A stretch of DNA of 64,000 bases from an uncultured bacterium (GTDB lineage: Bacteria > Verrucomicrobiota > Kiritimatiellia > PWTM01), in contig CALLFZ010000001.1 in the NCBI GenBank assembly GCA_938010045.1, forward strand, positions 62,001-126,000, in the 5' to 3' direction. Below the pieces are notes generated by a model. That model made no database searches. It saw only the letters and a program-made list of their open reading frames with translations, and was not told where the DNA came from. Positions 19,071 through 27,235 of the stretch are shown in pieces. The first letter of the stretch is position 1. Every line of letters begins with the position of its first letter. Position numbers and translations under genes: made by a program.

Positions 19071-20342
19071 TCACGGTGGTTGTACGGCAAGGCCGAGAAA
19101 CCGCACGATGGCCCGTCCGAGATCCGCGCCGAGTCGCCGATAGTTCTCCGCGGTGCTCTCGGGCAAGTTCCAACGCGTTTCCAATGTCACGGCGACGACG
19201 TTCGGGCCGCCGTGGCGCTGGACCCAGGTCCGGCTCATCCGCGCCCGTTCGTCCTCGGTTTTGACGTAGCGGACGACATCATAGTTGGGCAGAATGCGCA
19301 GCGGCCCGGTCGCCGCCGCAACCGCGACCGCGAGAAACTGATCGTAGTCGGCGCGGACGGCGGCGGGCAGATGGGGGTACTCGACGGGGCCGTAGAAATA
19401 CGACGGCTGCGTCTGCCACCCCGGTTGGTGCAGGTCGAGGTATAACCTCAGGCGGCCGGCGGCGCCGAGCGTGCGAATGCGCCGCTGCGCGGCGGCCACT
19501 TCGGGATAGATGGGCGCATCGTCCCAATCGCGGTTGTGATCGCGCGGCTCGGCGTCCTTGCCACCCGCCCCGCGCACGACGTTGTCCACGTCCATGATCG
19601 GCACCAGCCACAGCTCCGCGCCGCGGCGGAGCGCGGCCGCCGCCGGGTCCTCCGAGCTCGCCCACTCGAGCAGACCGCGCGCGACCCAGCTCGAACCGAC
19701 CTCCCAGGCGTGCTGCCGCGCCTGCACCCAGATCGCGGGCCCCATCGGAGTACCGAGCCGAACAGCGGCCACCTCGCGCCCCTCGCGGGTGTGCGCAAGG
19801 ACGAACCGCTCAAGGCCGGCGCAGCGCCGTGCGGCCGCCTCGATGCTCGTCTCGGTGTGGGCGGGCAGACACGGCGGACCCCACGCGATCCAGAACGGAT
19901 CGGCCGGGGCGGCCAACGAATACACGACCTCATTCGAGTTGGTCGCGCCGGCGGGCGTTGGGGTCCAGTGGACGTCGTCGGGGCTAACCACCGCGCGATC
20001 GGGTAGTGCCCATCGGCCGGCGAGCACCTCGGCGTTCCGGTGGGGACGGCGGCTCGAGATGACGCGGACGGTAACGGTTTCGCCTTGCGATGCGCCGGCG
20101 ATCCGTGCGTACCACCAGCAAGGCCAGCCGCGGCCCGGCTCACACCGCGGTGCCAGTTCAATTCGCCGCGCGGCGGAGTCGATCGCGAGCACCTCGGCCG
20201 ATCCGCCGGGGAACTCCGCCGAGACCGTGAGGTCGGCCCCCGGCGATTGAGCACACCCCCCGGCCAGCGCGAGCACCATCACGCGCCGCACGGCGCGTGC
20301 GGTCCTGCGCCGCTGAGCTGTCCGATCGTTGCGCTGGCACAT
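19071..20342 (-). CDS. Secreted M14-family zinc carboxypeptidase-like protein
   Basis: About 423 residues from ATG 20342 (the frame stays open upstream to 20390). The N-terminus is basic then hydrophobic with a lipobox-like LALAGGC, so a lipoprotein or secreted protein is expected. An N-terminal beta-domain (to about residue 140) precedes an M14 peptidase domain. Zinc motif QARQHAWEVGSSW supplies His and Glu, DHNRDWD and DLHQPGWQ supply the substrate-binding Asn-Arg and the third zinc His, and VTLETRWN holds the probable catalytic Glu. This is the layout of the cytosolic-carboxypeptidase-like M14 branch with its own N-terminal domain. It is leftward, with the GH16 gene downstream, perhaps in one transcript. 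Confidence 0.82.
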   Translation of the reverse strand: MCQRNDRTAQRRRTARAVRRVMVLALAGGCAQSPGADLTVSAEFPGGSAEVLAIDSAARRIELAPRCEPGRGWPCWWYARIAGASQGETVTVRVISSRRPHRNAEVLAGRWALPDRAVVSPDDVHWTPTPAGATNSNEVVYSLAAPADPFWIAWGPPCLPAHTETSIEAAARRCAGLERFVLAHTREGREVAAVRLGTPMGPAIWVQARQHAWEVGSSWVARGLLEWASSEDPAAAALRRGAELWLVPIMDVDNVVRGAGGKDAEPRDHNRDWDDAPIYPEVAAAQRRIRTLGAAGRLRLYLDLHQPGWQTQPSYFYGPVEYPHLPAAVRADYDQFLAVAVAAATGPLRILPNYDVVRYVKTEDERARMSRTWVQRHGGPNVVAVTLETRWNLPESTAENYRRLGADLGRAIVRFLGLAVQPP

Positions 20343-20485
20343 GTTCGGTGCAACCGAGTCTAGCCGACGACGGCGAGAACCCCAATCCACCCGCCGGTGG
20401 CTTCGGCTCGCCCGGCATCGTTGGATCGGCTACACTGCGGGCGCATTCCCGGCCACCGCACAGCGCCGGGTGAAGAGGTGAGCGT

Positions 20486-21262
20486 TTGAAAACCGTCATA
20501 CTGGCCGGTGGCCACGGCACGCGGCTGAGCGAAGAGACCGGCATCAAACCCAAACCGATGGTCGAAATCGGCGGCATGCCGATGCTGTGGCACATCATGA
20601 AGATCTATTCGGCACAGGGGTTCCATGAGTTTGTGATCTGCCTCGGCTACAAGGGGTATGTGATCAAGGAGTTTTTCGCGAGCTACCTCCTTCGAACCTC
20701 CGACGTCACCTTCCGGCTTGCCGATGGAACCGTCGAGTATCACCGGCGCGGTGCCGAGCCGTGGACGGTGACGCTCGTCGAGACCGGCGAAGCCACGATG
20801 ACGGGCGGACGCATCAAGCGCGTGGCGCCCTACCTGGGAGAGGGAACATTCTTCTTGACGTACGGCGACGGCGTGAGCGATGTGGATCTGCACGCGCTGC
20901 TGCGGTTCCACCGCGAGCACAAGGCGCTCGTGACGCTCACGGCGGTGCAGCCACCCGGACGATTCGGCGCATTCCCACTGAGCAACGGCGAGGTGTTCAT
21001 TCGTCATTTCCGTGAAAAAAGCCGCGGCGACGGCGCCTGGATCAATGGCGGGTTTTTTGTGGTCGAGCCGGCCGCCCTCGACTACATCGCAGGGGATTCG
21101 ACCACCTGGGAGGCCGAGCCGCTGAGCCGTCTGGCGCACGACGGCAAACTGGCCGCCTACCGCCACGAGGGCTTCTGGCAGAACATGGACACGTTGCGCG
21201 ATCGAGTGTATCTGGAACGTTTGTGGGCGGAGGGCCGCGCGCCGTGGAGGATCTGGGCGTGA
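20486..21262 (+). CDS. rfbF: Glucose-1-phosphate cytidylyltransferase
   Basis: Makes CDP-glucose from CTP and glucose-1-phosphate, the entry step to CDP-6-deoxy sugars for surface polysaccharide. 258 residues, normal length. Seen: MKTVILAGGHGTRLSEETG nucleotide loop, KPKPMVEIGGMPMLWHIM, TYGDGVSDVDL and FWQNMDTLRDRVYLE. Translation starts at a TTG (20486) with a good GAGGTG ribosome site just before it; no in-frame ATG fits the family N-terminus. It opens a run of seven coupled genes, its stop overlapping the GTG of rfbG. The preceding 143 bases, divergent from the M14 gene, should hold the promoter, but I see no convincing box. Confidence 0.96.
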   Translation: MKTVILAGGHGTRLSEETGIKPKPMVEIGGMPMLWHIMKIYSAQGFHEFVICLGYKGYVIKEFFASYLLRTSDVTFRLADGTVEYHRRGAEPWTVTLVETGEATMTGGRIKRVAPYLGEGTFFLTYGDGVSDVDLHALLRFHREHKALVTLTAVQPPGRFGAFPLSNGEVFIRHFREKSRGDGAWINGGFFVVEPAALDYIAGDSTTWEAEPLSRLAHDGKLAAYRHEGFWQNMDTLRDRVYLERLWAEGRAPWRIWA

Positions 21263-22353
21263 CGCCCGCATTTTGGCGCGGCCGGCGCGTGTTCCTGACT
21301 GGCCACACGGGGTTCAAAGGCTCCTGGCTCACGCTGTGGCTTCGGAACTGGGGGGCCGAGGTGGCCGGCTTCGCGTTGCCCCCACCGACCGAGCCGTCCA
21401 TGTACGAGCTGGCCCGGCTCGGTGGGGAGGTGCGCGAGACGATGGCCGACATCCGGGACGCGGCTGCGGTGCGGCGGGCGCTCGCGGACCATGAGCCGGA
21501 GATCGTCATCCACATGGCGGCCCAGCCCCTCGTCGCACGCGGCTATGCGGCGCCCGCCGAGACGGTCGAGGTCAACACGATGGGCACGGTGTACCTGCTC
21601 GAGGCGGTTCGGGCGACGCCCTCTGTTCGCGCCGTGGTGGTGGTGACCAGCGACAAGTGCTACCGCAACAGCGGTCAACCGCGCGGTTTTCAGGAGACGG
21701 ATCCGCTCGGCGGTCATGATCCCTATGCCGCGAGCAAGGCCGCGGCCGAGCTGGTGGCGGCCGCCTGGCGCGACTCGTTCTTCTCCGGCGGGCCGCCGGA
21801 TCGGCGTCGTGTGGCGCTGGCAACCGCGCGCGCCGGCAATGTGATCGGCGGCGGCGACTGGTCGCCAGGTCGCCTCGTGCCGGATGTCGTGAGGGCGCTG
21901 CTGGCCGGCGAGCCCGTGGCGCTGCGCCACGTCGACGCGGTCCGTCCCTGGCAGCACGTGCTCGAGGCGTTGGCGGGCTACCTCGAGCTGGCGGAACGGC
22001 TCGTGAACCAGCCGAACGAGGCGGTCGGCGCCTGGAACTTCGGGCCGGACAAGGACAGCCACCGCACGGTGGCCGACCTCGTCGAGCGGCTCGTGGAACT
22101 GTGGGGCGATCCCGTGCCGTGGATGCCCGACGGCCGTCCACGCATGCCGGAGGATCGCTATCTCTGGCTCGACTCGACGCGCGCGCGGGAGCAACTCGGC
22201 TGGCGTCCGCGGCTCTCGTTTGACGAAACGTTGCAATGGATCGTCGAATGGCACCGCGCGGTCGCCGCGCGCGCCGAGGTCGCGCGTGAGATGACCCTGG
22301 ACCAGATCGTCCGCTACGTGCGGCGCGCCGTCGGGGAGGAGCGGGCTTCATGA
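21259..22353 (+). CDS. rfbG: CDP-glucose 4,6-dehydratase
   Basis: Short-chain dehydrogenase converting CDP-glucose to CDP-4-keto-6-deoxy-glucose, using bound NAD. 364 residues from GTG 21259 (GTGA overlap with rfbF). Seen: FLTGHTGFKGSWLTLWL dinucleotide loop, AAQPLVARGYA, VVVTSDKCYRN and the catalytic YAASKAAAEL with Tyr and Lys. RAGNVIGGGDW is a hallmark of the RfbG branch. The product feeds the next four genes. It overlaps the epimerase gene that follows by 4 bases. Confidence 0.96.
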   Translation: MTPAFWRGRRVFLTGHTGFKGSWLTLWLRNWGAEVAGFALPPPTEPSMYELARLGGEVRETMADIRDAAAVRRALADHEPEIVIHMAAQPLVARGYAAPAETVEVNTMGTVYLLEAVRATPSVRAVVVVTSDKCYRNSGQPRGFQETDPLGGHDPYAASKAAAELVAAAWRDSFFSGGPPDRRRVALATARAGNVIGGGDWSPGRLVPDVVRALLAGEPVALRHVDAVRPWQHVLEALAGYLELAERLVNQPNEAVGAWNFGPDKDSHRTVADLVERLVELWGDPVPWMPDGRPRMPEDRYLWLDSTRAREQLGWRPRLSFDETLQWIVEWHRAVAARAEVAREMTLDQIVRYVRRAVGEERAS

Positions 22354-23408
22354 GAGTGTTCATCACTGGAGTGTTGGGCTACATCGGGTCGTGGATGGCG
22401 GAAGAGGCCGTTCATCGCCATCACCAGGTCACCGGCCTCGACGCGGGCTTCTACCGCCAAGCGGTGCTGTACCGTCCGTCCCGCCCGAAATGGCCGTGGC
22501 TCGAGAAGGACGTGCGCGACGTCACAGAGGACGACCTGCGCGGCGTCGACGCGGTGATCCACCTCGCGGAGCTTTCGAACGATCCGCTCGGCCAGCTCGA
22601 CCCGGCACTCACCCGCCGCATCAACTTCGAGGGCAGCGTGCGGCTCGCCCGCCTCGCGAAGGCGGCCGGCGTGCCCCGCTTCCTGTACTCCTCCTCGTGC
22701 AGTGTGTACGGCATCGGCGAGGGGGACGAAATCAAGACCGAGGAGTCGCCCGTCGCGCCGCAAACCGAGTATGCGCGCTGCAAGCTGATGGTGGAGCGGG
22801 CCGTGAGTGAGCTGGCGGACGATTCGTTTTCGCCGCTGTTCCTGCGCAATGCCACCGCCTACGGAGCCTCGCCCGCGATGAGGTTCGATCTGGTGCTCAA
22901 TAACCTCGCGGGGCACGCCCACACGGCCCGCCGAATTGTGCTCACCAGCGACGGCACACCCTGGCGGCCGCTGGTGCACGTGCGCGACATCTGCGCCGCG
23001 TTCATGGCCGCGCTCGAGACCCCGCGCGAGCGGTGGCACAACCGCGTGTTGAACGTCGGCTCGAGCGCCGAGAATTTCCGCGTCCGCGAGATCGCTGACC
23101 TCGTCGCCACGGAGTTTCCGGGCTGCGAGCTGCAGCTCGGTCCGCGCGATCCCGATACGCGCAGCTACCGCGTGAGCGCCGAGCGGATCCGCGAAGTCTT
23201 GCCCGCCTTCCGCCCCGCGCGTACGGCCGCCGACGGCGTTCGTGAGCTGCGCGAGACGTTCGAGGCGGTCGGCCTGACGCGGGCGGTCTTCGAACACCCG
23301 GCCTTCACGCGGCTCGCCCGGCTCCGGCAGCTACTGGCGCGCGGCCGGCTCGATGCGGACCTCCGCTGGCGCGAGCTGCCGGTGCGGTGCGCGGAGGACC
23401 CGGCGTGA
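22350..23408 (+). CDS. NAD-dependent sugar epimerase/dehydratase (SDR family)
   Basis: Extended SDR of 352 residues acting on a nucleotide sugar, probably a 4-ketoreductase or epimerase late in the CDP-sugar route. The N-terminal FITGVLGYIGSWMAEEA gives the Gly-rich NAD loop; SSSCSVYGIGEGDE and YARCKLMVE carry the Ser and Tyr-xxx-Lys catalytic residues; VLNVGSSAENFRVREIAD is typical of the epimerase C-terminal region. Coupled at both ends (ATGA with rfbG, GTGA with the methyltransferase). It is closest in appearance to SDRs found with rfbF/rfbG and C-methyltransferases. The exact reaction is inferred from context only. Confidence 0.85.
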   Translation: MRVFITGVLGYIGSWMAEEAVHRHHQVTGLDAGFYRQAVLYRPSRPKWPWLEKDVRDVTEDDLRGVDAVIHLAELSNDPLGQLDPALTRRINFEGSVRLARLAKAAGVPRFLYSSSCSVYGIGEGDEIKTEESPVAPQTEYARCKLMVERAVSELADDSFSPLFLRNATAYGASPAMRFDLVLNNLAGHAHTARRIVLTSDGTPWRPLVHVRDICAAFMAALETPRERWHNRVLNVGSSAENFRVREIADLVATEFPGCELQLGPRDPDTRSYRVSAERIREVLPAFRPARTAADGVRELRETFEAVGLTRAVFEHPAFTRLARLRQLLARGRLDADLRWRELPVRCAEDPA

Positions 23409-24652
23409 GTGCGGCCGGCCCCACTGGGCGATGCCGCGCCTGCGGCGCGCCGCTCGAAACGACGTTCTGCGATCTCGGCACCTCGCCGCTCGCCAATTCC
23501 TACGTGCGGCCGGAGGATGCGAAGAAACCGGAACCCTTCTACCCGCTCCACGCCTGGGTGTGCACGCGCTGCTGGCTGGTCCAGCTCGAAGAGTTCGAGC
23601 CGCCCGAGGCGATCTTTCGCGAGTACGCCTACTTCTCGTCGTACTCCGACTCGTGGGTGGACCACGCGCGCCGGTACGTCGAGGCCATGATCGAGCGCTT
23701 CGGTCTCGAGCCCGCCCGCACTCGTGTCGTCGAAGTCGCGAGCAATGACGGCTACCTGCTGCAGTTCTTCCAACAGCGCGGATTCCATGTGCTCGGCATC
23801 GAGCCCGCCGCCAACATCGCCACCGAGGCGGTTCGGCGCGGCATTCCGACGATCGTACGATTCTTTGGTGAACGTACGGCCCGCGAGCTCGCCGCGCAGG
23901 GTGAGGCCGCGGACTGGATCGTCGCCAACAACGTGCTCGCGCACGTGCCGGATCTCAACGACTTCGTCGAAGGCTTCCGCGTTCTGCTGCGGCCGGGCGG
24001 CACATGGACCGCCGAGTTCGCCTGGGTTGTGGAACTCGTGCGCCGCGTCGCGTTCGACACGATCTACCATGAGCACTTCTCGTACCTGTCGCTCACCTTC
24101 CTCGACGGCTTCCTGCCGCGGCACGGCTTGCGCCTCTTCGACGCCGAGGCGCTTCCGACCCACGGCGGTTCGCTGCGCATCTATGTGGGCCACGCCGATG
24201 ACCCGCGGCCGCGCAGCGACCGGCTCCAGCGGCTGCTGGCCGAGGAAATGGCGCTCGGCCTGCGGGACCCGGCCTGGTATGCGGCGTTCGGACCCCGCGT
24301 CGCGGAGGTCAAGTTCCGGCTGCTCGAATTCCTAATCGGCGAGCGCCGCGCGGGACGTCGCGTCGTCGGATACGGCGCGCCCGCGAAGGGCAACACGCTG
24401 CTCAACTACGCCGGCGTGAAGACGGACCTGCTCGAATTTACGTGTGACCGTAACCCGCACAAGCAGGACTGTTTCCTGCCCGGAACGCGGATTCCAATCC
24501 GCCCGCCCGAGGCGATCCGCGAGGCTCGGCCCGACCGCGTGCTGATCCTGCCCTGGAACATTGCCGATGAGATCGTCGCCCAGCTCGCCTACATTCGCGA
24601 ATGGGGCGGGCGGTTCGTCGTGCCGATCCCATCCACCGAGGTGCTGCCGTGA
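23405..24652 (+). CDS. Sugar C-methyltransferase (NovU/TylC3-like, SAM-dependent)
   Basis: Class I methyltransferase of 415 residues that probably adds a methyl to C-3 of a CDP-4-keto-6-deoxy sugar. It has the three-part layout of TylCIII/NovU proteins. The N-terminal zinc-binding module has CRACGAP and CTRCWLVQ, the central SAM fold has VVEVASNDGYLLQFF, and the C-terminal module has GYGAPAKGNTLLNY. The catalytic-region HYxHE-like element appears as IYHEHFSYLS. GTG 23405 overlaps the previous stop, and its TGA overlaps the next gene's GTG. The presence of this gene, with no RfbH-type 3-dehydratase nearby, points to a branched 6-deoxy sugar rather than a 3,6-dideoxy sugar. Confidence 0.9.
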   Translation: MSAAGPTGRCRACGAPLETTFCDLGTSPLANSYVRPEDAKKPEPFYPLHAWVCTRCWLVQLEEFEPPEAIFREYAYFSSYSDSWVDHARRYVEAMIERFGLEPARTRVVEVASNDGYLLQFFQQRGFHVLGIEPAANIATEAVRRGIPTIVRFFGERTARELAAQGEAADWIVANNVLAHVPDLNDFVEGFRVLLRPGGTWTAEFAWVVELVRRVAFDTIYHEHFSYLSLTFLDGFLPRHGLRLFDAEALPTHGGSLRIYVGHADDPRPRSDRLQRLLAEEMALGLRDPAWYAAFGPRVAEVKFRLLEFLIGERRAGRRVVGYGAPAKGNTLLNYAGVKTDLLEFTCDRNPHKQDCFLPGTRIPIRPPEAIREARPDRVLILPWNIADEIVAQLAYIREWGGRFVVPIPSTEVLP

Positions 24653-25185
24653 AGTTTGTGGAGACCCCGCTGGCCGGTGTTTGGGTGATCGAGCTGGAAC
24701 CGCACACCGATGAGCGCGGCTATTTCGCGCGCGCCTTCTGCGCCCGCGAATTCGCCGCCCACGGCCTCGAGACGACCTACGTGCAGTGCAACCTCTCCGG
24801 CAACCGATACCGTGGCACGCTGCGCGGGCTCCACTGGCAGGCCCCCCCTCGCGAAGAGGCAAAAGTCGTGCGCGTCGTGCGCGGTGCCGCGTTCGACGTG
24901 GTCGTCGACCTGCGCCCCGGTTCGCCGACCTACTGCCGCGCCTTCACGACCGTGCTCGACGCGCGCGGCGGCCGCGCCGTCTACGTGCCGCGCGGCTGCG
25001 CGCACGGCTTCCTCACGCTCGAAGATCACACGGACGTCTTCTATCAGATGAGCGAGTTCTATGCGCCCGAGCTCGCACGCGGCGCCCGATGGGACGATCC
25101 CGCCTTTTCGATCCCGTGGCCCGAACCGCCCCGCCACATGTCCGAGCGTGACCGGACTCACCCGCCGTTCGCGCCCGCGCCATGA
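24649..25185 (+). CDS. rfbC: Nucleotide-sugar 3,5-epimerase (RmlC/RfbC family)
   Basis: Cupin-fold epimerase of 178 residues acting on 4-keto-6-deoxy nucleotide sugars at C-3 and/or C-5. Seen: TDERGYFARAFC, NLSGNRYRGTLRGLHWQ with the catalytic His, VVVDLRPGSPTY and the VPRGCAHGFLTLEDHTDVFY segment. The family is named for dTDP-4-keto-rhamnose synthesis, but here the surrounding genes make a CDP-linked substrate more likely. GTG 24649 overlaps the methyltransferase stop, and the TGA overlaps the next ATG. Confidence 0.92.
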   Translation: MKFVETPLAGVWVIELEPHTDERGYFARAFCAREFAAHGLETTYVQCNLSGNRYRGTLRGLHWQAPPREEAKVVRVVRGAAFDVVVDLRPGSPTYCRAFTTVLDARGGRAVYVPRGCAHGFLTLEDHTDVFYQMSEFYAPELARGARWDDPAFSIPWPEPPRHMSERDRTHPPFAPAP

Positions 25186-26501
25186 CCCCCCCCGGTCCAG
25201 CGGCGACCAATGATCAGCTCGGCCGGGAGCTCCACGCGCTGTGCGCCGAGCTGTATCCACTGTTCCGTAGCCTGACGGGCGAGGGTGTGCGGCAAACCCT
25301 CCGCATTCTGCAGCGCGTCTGCGGCCTCGACGTGCGCTCCGCGGTGAGCCACGAGCCCGCTCTCGATTGGACCGTGCCCCTCGAATGGAACGTCCGCGAA
25401 GCGTGGCTCCGTGGACCCTCGGGCGAGCTCTTGGCGGATGTGCGCCGGCACAACCTGCATCTCGTTGGCTACAGCGTGCCGTTTCGCGGGCGGCTGGACC
25501 TCGACGCGCTCCGGCCCCACCTGCACAGTCTGCCCGACCGCCCCGACTGGATCCCCTACCGCACCACGTACTGGGCGCGGGACTGGGGCGTTTGCCTGCC
25601 ACATCGCGTCGTCGAACGGCTCGAACCCGGCCTCTACGAGGTCGTTGTGGACACCACCCTCGAGCCCGGCCATTTCAATTGGGGCGAACTGCTGCTACCC
25701 GGGATGCTGCGCGAGGAAATCCTGATCACCACCCACATCTGCCACCCCTCGATGGCGAACGACAACTGTAGCGGCATGGCCGTCGCGTCGCGACTCGCGG
25801 CCGAATTCGCGCGCCGCGGCGGCCATCGGCGGTCCTTGCGTTTTCTCTTCGCGCCCGGCACGGTCGGCGCGATCGTCTGGCTCGCGCGGCACCTCGATGA
25901 GATCCGGCACATCCGGCACGTGATCGTGCTCGCGGGACTCGGCGATCCGGGTCCGCTCTCGCTCAAACACACGCGGGATGGCCGCCTCGAGCTGGACGAA
26001 ACCGCCGTGTCGGTCGCGCGTGCGCGCGGGACGGCGCTGATCGAGCGGCCATTCTCCCCGTACGGCTATGACGAACGGCAGTATGCCTCGCCGGGCGTCA
26101 ACCTACCGACGATCGTCATCCAGCGTACGCCCTTTGGTACCTATCCGCAGTACCACACCTCGGCGGACGACCTCGAGTTCGTGCGGCCCGAGTCGCTCGC
26201 CGATTCCTATGCCTTCGTGCGCGACCTAATCCTTGAGCTCGATGCGGCGCGCCATCCCGTGAACCGCTGTTCGATCGGCGAGCCGCAGCTCGGCCGGCGC
26301 GGCCTCTACGCGGCGCTCGGCGGCGACTCCCACGCTCAGGAACGGCAGATGGCGATGCTCTGGGTCCTCAATCTGGCCGACGGCCGCACCATCGTCTCTC
26401 AGATCGCTGCCCGCTCCGGCTTGCCGGAGTCGCGCATCACGGAGGCGATCCACGCGCTGGAACGCGCCGGGCTGCTCGGCTGGGCGGAGGAGATGCGATG
26501 A
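25182..26501 (+). CDS. Aminopeptidase-like M28-fold protein of polysaccharide clusters (DUF4910 type)
   Basis: 439 residues. The main domain resembles zinc aminopeptidases. HICHPSMANDNCSGMAVA supplies a His and Asp-type metal site, FLFAPGTVGAI follows, and YHTSADDLEFV gives a late metal-binding His. A C-terminal winged-helix segment (MLWVLNLADGRTIVSQIAARSGL onward, split by several residues) completes the known DUF2172/DUF4910 plus HTH architecture. Proteins of this type are regularly found in O-antigen and CDP-sugar clusters, but their reaction is not established to my knowledge. A deacylase or amidase on a sugar intermediate is one guess. Coupled by ATGA on both sides. Confidence 0.78.
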   Translation: MTPPGPAATNDQLGRELHALCAELYPLFRSLTGEGVRQTLRILQRVCGLDVRSAVSHEPALDWTVPLEWNVREAWLRGPSGELLADVRRHNLHLVGYSVPFRGRLDLDALRPHLHSLPDRPDWIPYRTTYWARDWGVCLPHRVVERLEPGLYEVVVDTTLEPGHFNWGELLLPGMLREEILITTHICHPSMANDNCSGMAVASRLAAEFARRGGHRRSLRFLFAPGTVGAIVWLARHLDEIRHIRHVIVLAGLGDPGPLSLKHTRDGRLELDETAVSVARARGTALIERPFSPYGYDERQYASPGVNLPTIVIQRTPFGTYPQYHTSADDLEFVRPESLADSYAFVRDLILELDAARHPVNRCSIGEPQLGRRGLYAALGGDSHAQERQMAMLWVLNLADGRTIVSQIAARSGLPESRITEAIHALERAGLLGWAEEMR

Positions 26502-27214
26502 ACCGAACGTTGAACGGCGGAATCGCTCTGGTGACGGGCGCCGGCGGCGGCATCGGAGGCGCGATCGCCACCGCCCTCGCGGGCGAGGGGATGCGGGTGT
26601 GGCTCTGCGGCCGACGCCGCGAATCGCTCGAGGTTCTCGCCGCACGAATCCAGCCCGATCGCCTCGCCGGACTCCTCGCGGCCGACGTGACGCGCCCCGC
26701 CGACCGCGAGCGCATCGCGGAGGTGGTCGGTGCGCGCCTCGATGTGCTCGTGCACGCCGCCGGACAATTCCAGCCCGGTTCGCCGGCCGAGATCCCTGCG
26801 GCTGAGATGGTCTCGCTGTTTGAGGTGAATACGATCGCGCCGTTGGACCTCACCCGGCAGCTGCTGCCGGCGCTCCGCGCCGCCCGCGGACAGGTGGTCG
26901 TGCTGAACTCCACCGCCGCGCTGCGCGCCACGGGCCCCTGGAGCGTGTATGCGGCCACGAAGGCCGCGCTCCGCACGCTGACCGAGGGCCTGCGCGACGC
27001 GGTGAACCGCGAGGGCATTCGCGTCCTCAGTGTCCTGCCCGGGCGCACCGCCTCGCCGATGCAGGCAAGGGTGCATGAGTGGGAAGGGCGCCCCTATCGG
27101 CCTGAGCGGCTGATGCAACCCGCGGACGTTGCCGCGATGGTCATCGCCGCGCTCAAGCTTCCCGACACCGCCGAGCTCACCGAACTGGTCGTGCGGCCGA
27201 GGCAACCGGGCTGA
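26498..27214 (+). CDS. Short-chain dehydrogenase/reductase
   Basis: Classical SDR of 238 residues. Seen: IALVTGAGGGIGGAIATALA cofactor loop, DVLVHAAGQF in place of the NNAG motif, LNSTAALRA with the catalytic Ser, and YAATKAALRTL with Tyr and Lys. It ends VVRPRQPG. It is coupled by ATGA to the M28-like gene and closes the CDP-sugar cassette, so the likely role is ketoreduction of the sugar or of a linked acyl group. General-metabolism SDRs look alike, so the specific substrate is open. Confidence 0.85.
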   Translation: MNRTLNGGIALVTGAGGGIGGAIATALAGEGMRVWLCGRRRESLEVLAARIQPDRLAGLLAADVTRPADRERIAEVVGARLDVLVHAAGQFQPGSPAEIPAAEMVSLFEVNTIAPLDLTRQLLPALRAARGQVVVLNSTAALRATGPWSVYAATKAALRTLTEGLRDAVNREGIRVLSVLPGRTASPMQARVHEWEGRPYRPERLMQPADVAAMVIAALKLPDTAELTELVVRPRQPG

Positions 27215-27235
27215 ACACGCGCCAAGGTGACGAGC

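Noticed and set aside
20486-27214. dTDP-rhamnose pathway based on the RmlC-like gene
   Set aside because: No rmlA, rmlB or rmlD is present; rfbF and rfbG make the CDP-linked route more likely.
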